Notes under the pieces: model-generated | Told to the model about the DNA's origin: nothing | Database searches by the model: none | What the model saw: the letters and a program-made list of their open reading frames with translations, nothing else | Translations under genes and position numbers: made by a program | NCBI RefSeq assembly: GCF_030867145.1 | Contig: NC_134434.1 | Span: 6,200,001 to 6,264,000 of the forward strand | DNA length: 64,000 nt | DNA from: Opisthocomus hoazin | Taxonomy: Eukaryota > Chordata > Aves > Opisthocomiformes > Opisthocomidae | Reading direction: 5' to 3' | Shown here: positions 51,601 to 60,600 of the stretch, piece after piece | Layout: every line of letters begins with the position of its first letter | How positions within the stretch are numbered: the stretch's first letter is position 1

Positions 51601-54600
51601 CTCTCACCGCCAGCCTGCACCCCCAGGTACCCACTCCTGGGCTTGAACCAGTACGATGGTCTCAGGAAGAAGGAAGGCGGATACGGTACTCCGTATTTGC
51701 CTAATTCAGAAACAGAGAAGGTGAAATATCAGTCAAAACCTGCTATGGGTCAGCTCAACTTTGGCAAATGCCATGTCCAGCCATCTCTTCCTCTATCGTG
51801 GCAGAATATCGACTTTCAGCAGCATAAAAGGATTGGTAAATTCTGCAATTAAAGCTGTCCACTCGTCTGCATCTGTAAACGCAGGTTGGGAGCAACCACA
51901 GCAGAGGCTTCATTGACCAACTCTTTGGCCTAGAAGGTATAGGAAAATCAGGTCAAGTCCTACAACATCCTTTTCAACCCAGTGCTTAGGGCTGCTGGAG
52001 TAGATGTACAGGATCTCAGTGCCTCACTGCAGGATCTAATGTTTCTTTTGGAGCCTGTTTTGGAGGCAGGGCCAGACAAGGTAGCTACATGCACCCAGCT
52101 TCTGGGAAAACAGGATTCTTCCCAATCATTTTTTCCTGAGCAAGACAACCAACCCAGTTTTCAGCCCCTCACATAACATGGCACAGCTCATTGCTGTTAA
52201 GATGCCATTCCACAACCTGACCAGCTCACTACCAGGACACGTTTTTATGCTGCTCCACATAGATGACAGCTTCCTCAGCTCTACCCTGCCGCTATTTGTA
52301 TTCTTTCCCTCACATTTCTACTTACCCGGCAAAACCTTATCAAAGTAGATGGCCAACAGCAAATACAAGACACTGTCCAGGGTCAGTATGAGGTAGAGGT
52401 TAAAGAAAGGGTACAATTCCGGTGTAGAGGCTGCTCCGTATTTTTCTAATTTTACCACCTAGGGGGGAAAAAAGCACAAATCAGCTGCAACATTTCCTTT
52501 AGTTAGAAATATTACGTGTAAGCCACTGCTGTATCCTCATGACCATTTTTACTAGAAATCCATGCCCACTCGTGATCGTGATGCTGTTTCCAAGCAGGGC
52601 AACACTCTATTATTACCACAAGTATGGGAAGTGCTTCAGTAAGCTGAATTCAAAATTGTGCAGAAGAAGTTACTACACCAGAAGAGTGATTCACACAGTA
52701 TTTGCTGGGGCAGCACTTCAAGACCTCACGGTTCTTGCAGACCTTGGTGCTCACCAGACACATCCTGCTGCTGCAATAATTTTCCACAGGTTGAAATTTA
52801 TTGAACATACAGAGCTGGTAAAATTTGTGAGTCTAACTATATTTGTTATAGAATCATAGAATCATTAAGGTTGGAAAAGAGCTCTAAGATCATCAAGTCC
52901 AACCGTCACCCCAACACTACCATGCCTGCTAAGCCATGTCCTGAAATGCCACCTCTACACATTTTTTGAACCCCTCCAGGGATGGGGACTCCACCACTGC
53001 GCTGGGCAGCCTGTTGCAATGCTTGACCACTCCTTCAGTAAAGAAATTTTTCCTGAAATGAATTAGTATGTACTTTTTGGAATCAAGTTTTCTTTTTACA
53101 AAACATCCAGGGCAGAGGGGCAAGACCGGGTTGTTATGGCAATGCAAATTACGTATGGCAACTACTGTTATCCGGCAGAAGTCTGCAGCATCTTTGCTGT
53201 GGGCTGATCTTTTATGATGTGCTGGCTTTCTTTTGAACATACCTTTGAGATGCCAGCTGTAAAGGCAAAAGGACTGAAGAGATTAAAAATCCATTCCAAA
53301 GACAGTGGCAGTTTTTTGAACAATGTCAAAAAGCCCAGAAATCCAAAGATGATGTGAAGGACAAATCCCACAAAACTGGCAATATTCGGCTGGTTTAACA
53401 ATGAGCTGAGCATGAAACAGAAGTGAATCTGCAGCAGAGAAAACCAGTTGTTAGCAGGATGCATTTCTGCTGTCGAATAAAAAAAAGCAACATGAAAATC
53501 CAATGAGCAAAATTAGAGACCCAGCTGAGTCTCAGTTGTCCTCTACAGACGCACATGGCGCATCACAAAGCTCGTGTCGTTGAGCAGACAGCTCTGATGT
53601 TTAGGACAGGTCCATGGGGCCAGACAGATCAGACCCCTCTCGGCCTCCCGAGGAGGCTGGATGCAAGGAGGAAGCCCCAGCCTTAACTTTGATGCTGGTG
53701 TTAGCACCTCTCTCTACTCTGATTTCAAGTCAGAATCCCCTAAAATATAATAGGTGTGATATATTCAGCTCCAAATTACAACAATAAAATCCAGCAGTGG
53801 AAAAGTTTTTGTTACTTTCTCGTATAATGCCCAGCCCAAGAGTACTCCGTAGTCTCTGAGTTTCAGATGTTTTAATTAGGAAATGGAAAAAACTGTGCAT
53901 GATTGAAGAACACAAAAGCAGACTTACAGATGCCGTGCCATAAAAGAAATAGGAAAAAAATATTTCAAAAAAGTTGTGATCATGGATTATTTCTCTAATT
54001 GTGATCAGCGTCAGCAGACTGGACGTTATTGAAACGTAAACGGTGTACAGCAGGCTCCAGGATAACCTACAAACGAAGGCACAGTTATTTTTGCCTCTGT
54101 ACAGGACAGCACTTGCCATAATGTAGCCAATACAAGACACATTCTTTTTAATTCAAATACTTTGTAATTCCAAATACACCTCTGTTTACAGTTTCCAGAG
54201 TGGAAAGCTGCAAATATCACTGTCCTGCACCTACCCAAAGGTCTGCAGATGCAACGATGGCAGCGAAGAGCCACAGGGCATCTCAGCAGAGGCTCTGCAG
54301 CCAGCATCACTTACTCTTACTTACTCTCACTTACAATCACTTACTCTCGCTCTGAAATACTCATGCTCAGAAGGCTTTGGAAGCCTGTTTTGATAGACCC
54401 TATGTCCCTCCTGTGCTTCATCATTTGCAGTTGTCTCCAAAATTTGTTGTTTCTTCACTTTTTGTGTTCTCTGCGTGCATCCACCCCTTTCCTGGAGGCA
54501 AGCAACACCTCAGCACCAAGAACCTTGCAACATGCATCTTTGCTACATGAGGAAGGCTCTTTCTCTTTTTTGGGGGGAGGAGAGCAGAGCTAAGCATAAC

Positions 54601-57505
54601 AAACAAACAAACAAACAATCCTGTATCAGAGCAATGTGCTGGGAAACTGAGGTCCTCCAGCAAACCGTACGTTACAGACAAAAGCAGGAGAGGTTTTCCT
54701 TTGACAACATGGAAAACTCCAGAGAGCCCAGACGTACCGTTAGGCTGCTGGGGTCTGGGGGATGACTGGTGGGTGAACCAGACCCACAGCCATCCTGCAA
54801 GCCAGCACACACCTTACATACATAACACAATTGCTGTAATTAGACAGTAGATGTCTATGAGACTTACCAGAATGCGATATCTTGCAAACCCATTGCTCTC
54901 ATTAATACCTTGAGCTTCTTTTTCTCTCTAATAACTTTCACTGATAAGAAGTACATGTATGGGGAGAAGCACAATATAACGTAAATAAAAAACCAAATAT
55001 AATTCAGTTTATACATAGGTTTGATCGCGGGTGATTTCAGACGAACGCCGCTAAGTGACTTCATCTCTTCCCAGACAGAATGGTTTGTTTTCATCTAAAT
55101 AAAAGAAATTAGCCATTAACTTGATTTTCTGTAATGAAACAGCCAACATCAGAACAAACACATTTTCGTAAGCATTAAAATTATTAGTTTGTTGGTAACA
55201 ATGTTACATTTATAAGTGGCAAATAACCTCACTATTTAGTACCTTCTTGTATTGCCTTGTAATAAACACTAATGCTGCCTTGAGCCATGAGAATGATCTA
55301 TTATTCTTTTAACTTTTGAATCACACTATGTATTCAAAAAGTTAATGATCACAGAAAATGAACAGGTTTGTTTTTTGTTTGGTGAGGTTTTTTTGGTTGG
55401 TTGGATTTTAAATTTACAAATAACTCTGGAAAGAACAGAAAACACATTTTCCATCAGGATCCTACTTCTATGAGTGCTGCATCAATGCTGGACTGCACCG
55501 ATAGGAAACCCGCATACCAGTACGAAGGGATTTCGCAGTTACTTGATGAAAAATTGAAGCAGGTATCTGTGCGAAAGAAAAAAAAAAAAGAAGAATTTGA
55601 TCTAGATATTTCTCTCTATATATGTGTATACATATGCTTATGTACATGTGAGGGGTTAAAAATGCGTTTGACTTGAGAGGAAATCAAGATTTAGTTTTGC
55701 TCAGCCTTTTTCCTGGAGCAGCCAATTTTCTCCAAGAATAACATGGTATTGAGAGCTGATGGCTTTGCCTCCATGGGCCACCTGATGCGGCATCGGCCCC
55801 GTCTTCACGGTGCAGAAGAGCCAGCCACGCTCAGCTCTCCTATTTTGGCAGGAGCCCAGGCTCAAACTCCTTTTTGTTTTGGATATTTTACTACTTTCAG
55901 GCAGTAAATAGGGGTGAATTTGGTCAAATAAGAAGCACGATGGACCAATGTGTGTGCAGATTTATGTTTTAATGTATTAAGTACATGTCCATGTACTATA
56001 TGTTAGAAGAACATTAGTGCACACAGGATGCTCATTTTCAGGGAGTGATTTGACGTGGCAAGACAGAGAAGGGAGAGGGACAACAAGGACTGTGGATAAC
56101 ACGTATGTGTTCTTAAAATTTTTTTTCCCTGACATTGGTTTCCTTCCAAGTGAACAAAACCCCAAATTCTATCTAATATCTTTCCTAAAGCATTAACACA
56201 TACAGCCTTGATCCCTGCTGAGTGGCATGGCAGCACAGAGATCCATCTAAGCATTTTTTAAACGTAAAATCAAGTTCTCTGGTTCCATTTATTTTGTTAC
56301 CGATGTGTTCAAAGACATCATTTTGAGATGCCAGAGCGAAGCTTTGAAATCTGAGACAGTAGGAGAAGTCATCCTTAAAAACAACACCAATAATGTCTTC
56401 CTCCAAAATTCCTCTTGTGTCCAGTGTTTTCTCATTTTCCACCTCTTCTATTATCATACCTGTCATTAAAGAAAGAAAAAAATAAAAAAAAGACTAAAAC
56501 CAGCACAGCTGAAAGTTTGATGAGTCACGCAACAGCATGAAAACAGGCGTCAACCACAGTTTGTACCCTCAGAAATGGTGTTGTTGAAATGCTTTTCTCC
56601 CCCCACCACAATGAGGACCGTGTCGGGGTCAGTTCAGGCCCCACAGCTATAACAAGGATTTAAGAGCAGCGTTACCGGTCATTGCAGAATCCGAAGCCAC
56701 TTTGCTCATAATTCGCCTGGTGGTGTTTGTTACAGGTGTGTACGCGAGTGTAACTCCCGTAGCGTTAAAGGCAGGGTCATCTAAACGTCCGAGGAAGCCG
56801 TAAGGGATTTCTCGCCGCGGGTAGTGGAATATCATACCTGATGATGCTTGTATTATTAAGAGAAAAACCACCGAAGTAATCCATTCCTAGATGAAGGGAA
56901 GGAAATGCAAAGGTGAGTGGCAGCACAGTGACTTGGAGGTTGGGTGGTATGGAAGGTGTCTCCAAGGGCCCTTTTCATCCAGCGCAGATCTGGAGCACGG
57001 TCCGGCTCCTCTGGCCGTGAACGCCTTCTTTCTGTAAGCGAGGAAGAGCTATTTCACAGGTGTCATCATTTGAAAACATGAGGAACGTTCCAAGTGAACA
57101 ACATGTTTTCTTAGCACCGGAGCCAATGAGGTCTGCTGATAATTTTACACCCGTAATCGTGAATTGGACATTGTGTTCTTCTGGACAGTGCAGAAACGGG
57201 ATCAACAACAACGAAGGCAACAAGCCCTCACTATGCCGTGACAGTGTGGTGTCACGGGAAGAGGTGCAAATGCTGACATTTTCCAGAGAACCGAATTCCC
57301 AGCAGAGGCTTCTCATATATTACTTAGCGTAAAAACAATCCAGCCTAAAATTACTTCATAGTGGAAATCCTAACTTCCCTTTGGAAGAACAGATACTTGC
57401 CTGAAAACTTTCTGTCTTCTTCCTCCACACCAGAAGAATATTTTTCCATAGGAGAGCACAGGTTTGCTGAAATATTTTCGAGGCTCTCTTGAATATCCCC
57501 TGCAT
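33559..57505 (-). CDS. ABCA8/9/10-like: Gene A: full-length ABCA8/9/10-subfamily ABC transporter
   Basis: This is a complete ABC transporter of subfamily A, expected to be a membrane lipid or sterol transporter using two ATP sites. Seen: 38 exons on the minus strand whose phases agree from ATG to TGA (4,821 coding bases, 1,606 residues; human ABCA8 is about 1,580-1,620). Order: N-terminal motif [12 protein letters not shown]1 near 36-52, large extracellular loop, TM2-7 (about 215-420), NBD1 (Walker A GHSGSGKT about 513-520, LSGGQ about 614, LLLDEP about 635), TM8 and second loop (about 850-994), TM9-13 (about 1000-1210), NBD2 (GPNGAGKST about 1305, LSTGE about 1406, WDEP about 1429). Similarity to remembered human ABCA8 is clear in every exon. 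Which of ABCA6/8/9/10 is the ortholog cannot be settled here. Introns are short (about 0.1-1.6 kb) apart from the first, of about 2.9 kb. Oddities: one GC-AG intron and Gln at the NBD2 H-loop. Confidence 0.93.
33749..33804 (-). CDS. Gene A E38 (C-terminal domain)
   Basis: A 56-base exon encoding [19 protein letters not shown], the 'F.LEEYSLSQ.TLEQ' motif of ABCA C-termini. Both splice sites are clear. Confidence 0.92.
33897..33976 (-). CDS. Gene A E37 (C-terminal domain)
   Basis: Encodes [20 protein letters not shown], then FSKLEA, matching human '[24 protein letters not shown]'. It is 80 bases. Confidence 0.92.
34131..34271 (-). CDS. Gene A E36 (C-terminal regulatory domain)
   Basis: Encodes [20 protein letters not shown], then [16 protein letters not shown], matching human '[22 protein letters not shown]' and '[17 protein letters not shown]'. 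It is 141 bases, equal to the gene B copy. Confidence 0.95.
34553..34672 (-). CDS. Gene A E35 (NBD2 H-loop)
   Basis: Encodes [20 protein letters not shown], then [19 protein letters not shown]. The H-loop His (human TTHYM) is Gln here (STQYL). It is 120 bases. Confidence 0.94.
35281..35375 (-). CDS. Gene A E34 (NBD2 Walker B)
   Basis: Encodes [20 protein letters not shown], then [11 protein letters not shown]. Asp and Glu are present. Trp replaces the usual Leu just before the Asp. Tandem CTGAC units lie in the acceptor's branch-point zone. It is 95 bases. Confidence 0.93.
35396..35415. repeat. (AGGTC)4 tandem repeat next to E34
   Basis: Four AGGTC units on the plus strand, read as GACCT on the transcribed strand, about 20 bases upstream of the E34 acceptor. 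Confidence 0.85.
36094..36169 (-). CDS. Gene A E33 (NBD2 signature)
   Basis: Encodes [20 protein letters not shown], then GEARK. The signature is LSTGE instead of the human LSEGI; both are divergent from LSGGQ. It is 76 bases, phase 0 end. Confidence 0.9.
36641..36819 (-). CDS. Gene A E32 (NBD2 Q-loop)
   Basis: Encodes [12 protein letters not shown], then [20 protein letters not shown] and [17 protein letters not shown], matching human '[31 protein letters not shown]'. It is 179 bases. Confidence 0.95.
37551..37642 (-). CDS. Gene A E31 (NBD2 Walker A)
   Basis: Encodes [20 protein letters not shown], then [10 protein letters not shown]. The Walker A is intact. It is 92 bases, phase 0 end. 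Confidence 0.95.
37905..38022 (-). CDS. Gene A E30 (NBD2 entry)
   Basis: Encodes [17 protein letters not shown], then [18 protein letters not shown], matching human 'IIASCLRKEYAGK...ATRNVSFCVRKG'. It is 118 bases. The donor AAG|gttcaa is non-consensus, whereas the gene B copy has gtgaga. Confidence 0.9.
38360..38480 (-). CDS. Gene A E29 (linker before NBD2)
   Basis: Encodes [20 protein letters not shown] and a charged stretch [20 protein letters not shown], equal to human 'GEDEDVQMERVRTANAL'. The donor GAG|gtgaaa is chosen because it fits the phase of E30. It is 121 bases. Confidence 0.87.
39457..39548 (-). CDS. Gene A E28 (TM13)
   Basis: Encodes [20 protein letters not shown], then [11 protein letters not shown], matching human 'FLFTLRCLEWKFG' and 'RKDPFFR'. 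It is 92 bases, phase 2 end. Confidence 0.93.
40102..40170 (-). CDS. Gene A E27 (short loop exon)
   Basis: A 69-base exon encoding [20 protein letters not shown], ending AFA. The acceptor is ttgtag and the donor gtaagg. It is too short to appear as a standalone open frame. Identity rests on position, phase and splice sites. Confidence 0.8.
40576..41050 (-). mobile_element. CR1 LINE fragment in gene A intron (E26-E27)
   Basis: The minus frame reads [20 protein letters not shown] and [20 protein letters not shown], the CR1 ORF2 C-terminus. Terminal repeats (tagaatcgtaggatcatt in reverse) lie at 40,576. Confidence 0.92.
41208..41318 (-). CDS. Gene A E26 (TM12)
   Basis: Encodes [19 protein letters not shown], then [18 protein letters not shown]. 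It is hydrophobic, 111 bases, with a gtaag donor. Confidence 0.9.
41485..41598 (-). CDS. Gene A E25 (TM11)
   Basis: Encodes [20 protein letters not shown], then [18 protein letters not shown], equivalent to human 'FIFRKGRKNSGIWSFCFY'. It is 114 bases. Confidence 0.92.
41762..41932 (-). CDS. Gene A E24 (TM10)
   Basis: Encodes [20 protein letters not shown], then [20 protein letters not shown], near identical in plan to human '[24 protein letters not shown]'. It is 171 bases. Confidence 0.94.
42359..42472 (-). CDS. Gene A E23 (TM9)
   Basis: Encodes [20 protein letters not shown], then [18 protein letters not shown], matching human 'CPPYIAMSSIDDYK'. It is 114 bases. Confidence 0.93.
43032..43169 (-). 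CDS. Gene A E22 (extracellular loop 2)
   Basis: Encodes [20 protein letters not shown], then [20 protein letters not shown], matching human 'NCFPVLMDIVSNGLL'. It is 138 bases, phase 0. Confidence 0.93.
43600..43727 (-). CDS. Gene A E21 (extracellular loop 2)
   Basis: Encodes [15 protein letters not shown], then [14 protein letters not shown], matching the human 'IDDFIQSVEHQNI...YNGAITV' block. It is 128 bases. Confidence 0.92.
44156..44322 (-). CDS. Gene A E20 (TM8, second extracellular loop)
   Basis: Encodes [18 protein letters not shown] (TM8), then [16 protein letters not shown] and NLLIFNDTG. It is 167 bases, equal to the gene B copy. Confidence 0.93.
44617..44776 (-). CDS. Gene A E19 (approach to TM8)
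   Basis: Encodes an acidic linker ([15 protein letters not shown]), then [20 protein letters not shown] and HEGKFLRS, matching human '[24 protein letters not shown]'. It is 160 bases, phase 2 end. Confidence 0.93.
45332..45451 (-). CDS. Gene A E18 (regulatory region)
   Basis: Encodes [20 protein letters not shown], then [18 protein letters not shown], equivalent to human 'GVSMTTLNEVFLKLEG'. It is 120 bases. Confidence 0.93.
45916..46055 (-). CDS. Gene A E17 (regulatory region after NBD1)
   Basis: Encodes [20 protein letters not shown], then [18 protein letters not shown], matching human 'SLVKQHIPDA' and 'LIYTLPLERTNKFP'. It is 140 bases. Confidence 0.93.
46657..46747 (-). CDS. Gene A E16 (NBD1 end)
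   Basis: Encodes [20 protein letters not shown], then [10 protein letters not shown], a signature of the ABCA8 group ('[16 protein letters not shown]' in human). It is 91 bases. Confidence 0.95.
47297..47435 (-). CDS. Gene A E15 (NBD1 Walker B, D-loop, H-loop)
   Basis: Encodes [20 protein letters not shown], then [16 protein letters not shown]. Walker B and the catalytic Glu are present. The H-loop position is Gln (TTQ), as I remember for human ABCA8 NBD1. It is 139 bases. Confidence 0.95.
47785..47904 (-). CDS. Gene A E14 (NBD1 signature)
   Basis: Encodes [16 protein letters not shown], then [20 protein letters not shown]. The ABC signature LSGGQ is intact. It is 120 bases, phase 0 at both ends. 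Confidence 0.95.
48245..48420 (-). CDS. Gene A E13 (NBD1 Q-loop)
   Basis: Encodes [12 protein letters not shown], then [20 protein letters not shown], the Q-loop block, and ends at KEVEQE. The acceptor (tgcag) lies about 9 bases from the 3' end of an inserted CR1. The only phase-compatible donor is GAG|gttggt, which is non-consensus. It is 176 bases. Confidence 0.9.
48430..49160 (-). mobile_element. CR1 LINE fragment in gene A intron (E12-E13)
   Basis: The longest CR1 copy here, about 730 bases. The minus frame reads [40 protein letters not shown] and [16 protein letters not shown]. Its 3' terminus lies about 9 bases from the acceptor of E13. Confidence 0.93.
49642..49752 (-). CDS. Gene A E12 (NBD1 Walker A)
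   Basis: Encodes [20 protein letters not shown] followed by [17 protein letters not shown]. The Walker A GHSGSGKT is intact, with lysine present. It is 111 bases. Confidence 0.95.
50718..50776 (-). CDS. Gene A E11 (NBD1 entry)
   Basis: A small 59-base exon encoding [19 protein letters not shown], the A-loop/first strand region equal to human 'IRNVTKEYKGK..KIEAL'. A copy of the same length occurs in gene B. Confidence 0.9.
51529..51700 (-). CDS. Gene A E10 (linker before NBD1)
   Basis: Encodes [19 protein letters not shown] and ends with [12 protein letters not shown], matching the human 'APPEFQGKEAI' NBD1 entry. It is 172 bases and ends in phase 2. Confidence 0.92.
52326..52458 (-). CDS. 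Gene A E9 (TM7)
   Basis: Encodes [11 protein letters not shown], then [20 protein letters not shown] and YFDKVLPG, equivalent to human DTCLYLALAIYFEKILP. It is 133 bases. Confidence 0.92.
52849..53057 (-). mobile_element. CR1 LINE 3' fragment in gene A intron (E8-E9)
   Basis: Starts with tagaatcatagaatcattaa and continues through the CR1 3' body to 'agtaaagaaatttttcctga'. It is 5'-truncated. Confidence 0.88.
53243..53428 (-). CDS. Gene A E8 (TM5-6)
   Basis: Encodes [19 protein letters not shown], then [20 protein letters not shown], matching the human [20 protein letters not shown]. It is 186 bases, phase 0 at both ends. No copy is seen in gene B. Confidence 0.93.
53928..54066 (-). CDS. Gene A E7 (TM3-4)
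   Basis: Encodes [20 protein letters not shown], then [15 protein letters not shown], both hydrophobic. It is 139 bases with a gtaagt donor, and equals the length of the gene B copy at 28,997-29,135. Confidence 0.93.
54308..54350. repeat. (ACTTACTC)n short tandem repeat in gene A intron (E6-E7)
   Basis: About five imperfect units of cacttactctta type. Confidence 0.8.
54598..54618. repeat. (CAAA)n simple repeat
   Basis: Five CAAA units in the gene A intron between E6 and E7. Confidence 0.85.
54868..55094 (-). CDS. Gene A E6 (TM2)
   Basis: Starts [17 protein letters not shown], includes a hydrophobic span ([19 protein letters not shown]), and ends [12 protein letters not shown]. It is 227 bases, the same length as its gene B copy at 29,461-29,687. 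Confidence 0.95.
55466..55566 (-). CDS. Gene A E5 (extracellular loop 1 end)
   Basis: Encodes [17 protein letters not shown] followed by [16 protein letters not shown], matching the human 'FW.EGFVALQAAINAAIIE' block. It is 101 bases, with a polypyrimidine-cag acceptor and a GAA|gtagg donor. Confidence 0.92.
56301..56459 (-). CDS. Gene A E4 (extracellular loop 1)
   Basis: Encodes [17 protein letters not shown] and then [13 protein letters not shown], the conserved 'F.D.FSY.L.F' strand of the ABCA8-group loop. It is 159 bases, with phase 1 at both ends. Confidence 0.9.
56676..56886 (-). CDS. Gene A E3 (TM1 and start of extracellular loop)
   Basis: Begins [17 protein letters not shown], a membrane segment. 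Later it contains [17 protein letters not shown], closely matching the human [16 protein letters not shown] block. It is 211 bases and ends in phase 1 at a gtaacg donor. Confidence 0.93.
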
Positions 57506-57513
57506 TTTCCCAG
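57401..57513 (-). CDS. Gene A E2 (N-terminus, start codon)
   Basis: ATG is at 57,503-57,505 (context gggaaaATG). It encodes a cytosolic N-terminus containing [16 protein letters not shown], the conserved ABCA8-group motif. The acceptor is clear (cctag|ctggg). The donor is CAG|GCAAGTATCT, a GC donor. It ends in phase 0 after 35 codons. Confidence 0.88.
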
Positions 57514-60444
57514 CTAGGATGAGAAAGAAAATAACATCACTTAGAATAAAAAAGATCACTGGAAGTTAATATATTTGCTCTGGTAAACGCCACTTCAGAG
57601 GAAGCCATAACTTGCCAAAGGTTAAAAGCTTTTCTCCACTTTACGGTTTGGACAACCAAGGAGCAGTTCAAAGGAACTAGTCCAAGATCACACAAGGGAA
57701 CAGAGAGCTGGGCTGGACTCAGCTGCCTCTTCCAAGTGCACAGAATCACAGACTTGTCCTTCTTCATCCCAAAGAGGCTTTGCAGAAAGGGCATTCAACT
57801 GGCTGTAGTCTGATTCTTCATCTACGTAAAATTAACAACAGAAAAGCCAGTCTGTCCTGTACTACAAACGCAAGGATTGAATGGCCTATAGGAGAAAGAA
57901 GACGTAAATTTTAATTTTCTTTTTTTTTATGCAGTCATTCAAAGCACTTCAAGCATACATGATCTGCAGCAACAGCGTGAAGTTCAGCTCCCAAGCGCAG
58001 CTCAGACTGATGCTGTACATCTGAGTGGAGCTGCACACCCTGAATTTCTTGCAGCAAACTTCTGTTTTGCCTTAACCCTGTGGTTTGCTGGCAAACCCCA
58101 CTGCTCATCTGCTCTCGATATTGTAACTAGACCTAACACACCCCCATTACACACACGCCTTCTCCCCACATGGTCTATAGGGGGAAGGAGGTGGTTAGAT
58201 GCTAAAAGTGGGCTAAAATAAATGCTGCCACTGTCTCCCTGAGGCAGGCTGGTGAGAGACCAATCTGTCATGTTTTCACCCAAATACTGATATAATGATT
58301 ATAACTCTACTATAGCTAAAGCAGGGCAGTGTTTAGAAAAAAATAATATGTTTCTTTACATCCTCCTAAATTCTGAGAGAGAGTATTTATTGGAGGATAT
58401 TTTTATGGGGAATATTTATTTCAGCTCCGACTTCAACAGTGTGGCCAAGGAGCAAATATCCTGTGCAAGAATAGCAGCAATTTCGGAGCGACCAATTTCA
58501 CGACCTTCCCGGAAGGAGAGCAGAGGAGGGAACACCAGAGCATGCATTTGTATTTTAATCCTTTAAAATGGCTGACACCCAAAATCAAAGCAATCTCAAA
58601 CGCATTGTGCTGTTTTCCCCTTGGACATCTTCCTGATTTCATGGACTGGGCAGCTGGAGTTCATCAAAGGTTCTACTACTCTATTCCCTTTATTATTTGT
58701 TTTAGGAAGAATTAAATATTTGCGTACTCCAGGGGTGATGGATCCAGAATCCCTGTTTACCCTCGGACTGTCAGCACAAGGCTTATCTCCTCGGTGCTCT
58801 GCTTTCCCTGCCTGGAGCTTTCTCCCGTGCTTCCCTGCTGCAGCCTTTGACGAAGGTTGAAGGCAATTAGGAAGGGATTTCTAGGAAGCGCTACTTTTTT
58901 TTGCCTATATTTCTGTCATTGTGAACTGAAAGCAGCAGCCCAGCCCGGGATGTCGGGGCAGTAAACAAAGCTTCACGCTGGAGTATTCGGATAACATGGA
59001 AAACATGCTGGTCTTGTGAAAACCGCACTGAAACTCTACGGACGTAACAAACACTTCATTAAAAAAAAAGATGAAGCAAATCTAAGACTTTTTAGAAAAT
59101 GCCAACTAAATTTCTACCAGTTTTAATCTTATTTTTGCTTTTGGAGCAAGAAGCAAATGCCCCTGCAAGCTGAAACCCGAAGTCAGAAAGTCAAACAAAT
59201 GATGCTGCCTACAAATGCTGCACGAACTTGGTCAGGAAGAATTTCAGTTTAAATTAGACACCAAAAGACAAAAAACCTACCAGGAGAGATGCTTCTACGA
59301 GACCTGAGATTCAAAACTGCAGATTCAGAAGACAAAAACAAACCTCGGAAATGTATTTGGAGACAAAGGTGTTTGAGCAGCCTTAAACCAGCAAGAGCAT
59401 CACTTGTGGAACGGGATGTCCCTGGAAGCATTTCCCTCCCGAGAGCTCAGTGAACGCACCCAAACTTCTTGCTCTCCAGGAACACGCTCCCTGGGCACCG
59501 CGGTAACTTCTGCCGGGATCCTCTGTCTAGCTGTGCCATGCCGGAGGTTGTCCCAGGAAGGCATGTCCCATAGAAGCACTTCATCGATCCACCTTCTCAG
59601 GGCTTTCCTGTTTGGCACCTCCTCAGACTTTTTTTCCCCTCTCTAATAAAAACTTAACAGAGCGTATTGAGACTAGCTCCGAAAACCAAGTTGCTCTTCA
59701 GGCTTGCTGGCAGGAACCTCTCGATGCTGGCTACAAAGGAATCCCTGTGCAACGCGTCTCGGGCTTCCCAGAGGAGCCGCCGGCTCTCCCAGAGCCAATG
59801 ATTAACCCCTGCGCACGGGCAGTGCAGAGGCGGACGTGCTCTCTCCGTACCCTCTTGTTTGCCAGTTATCGCCAACACAAAAAACTGCCCCTGGCCCCTG
59901 CGCAGCCCTGTCTTTACCTCCTGACAAACACAAGACAAATTTGTATGGACTCTAGCACGTGGTTTTTGAAACAGGTTTTTTTTTCCTACTCTCAACTAGA
60001 AAGAAAATCGGTCTGAGCCTGCCCTGTGCCAAAGTTCAACACTTTAATTCGTACAGAAAAGTGAACTTTGGGGGTTCGTGTGTTCAGAAGCCTTTCTGGG
60101 CGACAGCAAGGCAGGAGAGGGGGGAGTGAAGGGAGGGATGGTCAGCTGGGAGGACCCAGCGCTCAACCTGTGGCTCTTCGCCCAGAGCCAAAGGACAGCA
60201 GGGGCGAGAAGAAAAATCCACGCACACCCAGCAAAGGAGAGTCTTTTCCCTCCTTTGCCTCTTCAACATTTTGATGCGAAGCTCAATGTCAGAGAACAGA
60301 GCTGGAAAGTACAGATCTTACGCATTCAGCATAATGCTGTATTAAATTAATAAGGAAAAAATTAATCACCAAACACAACCCCCGCATGAAAATGCCCTAG
60401 GTATGATTTTTAACTTAACACAAGAGAAACATGAAACTCCTTAC
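57514..60444 (-). other. First intron of gene A
   Basis: A 2.9 kb intron between the leader exon and the first main coding exon, the longest in the gene. No repeat or exon was recognised in it. Confidence 0.6.
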
Positions 60445-60600
60445 CTGATAACGTGTTTTCCATCAGACATTCGTCTCCCGCAGCTCTGAGATGTCTGGGC
60501 TCGTCGTCTCTTTGCAGCCCCGGAGAGGGCTCAGCGCCGCAGCCCAGCCCGATGGCCATGCCCCTCTCCAGCCTGACGTCAGAGCCCGGTCCCAGCGGCG
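60445..60600 (-). other. Gene A exon E1 (leader, possible alternative start codon)
   Basis: The strong donor TATCAG|gtaagg sits at 60,445. The 5' limit is uncertain. An ATG at 60,461-60,463 joins in frame to E2 through nine residues (MENTLSAGK) with no stop. Another ATG at 60,468-60,470 is in a different frame. The E2 ATG has A at -3 and gives an N-terminus length closer to human ABCA8/9, so I prefer it as the start. Confidence 0.6.

Noticed and set aside
55466-55566. An apparent one-base frameshift in gene A exon E5
   Set aside because: It came from miscounting an A-run. The plus strand has five A's at 55,549-55,553, and with the right count the exon is open and in phase with both neighbours.
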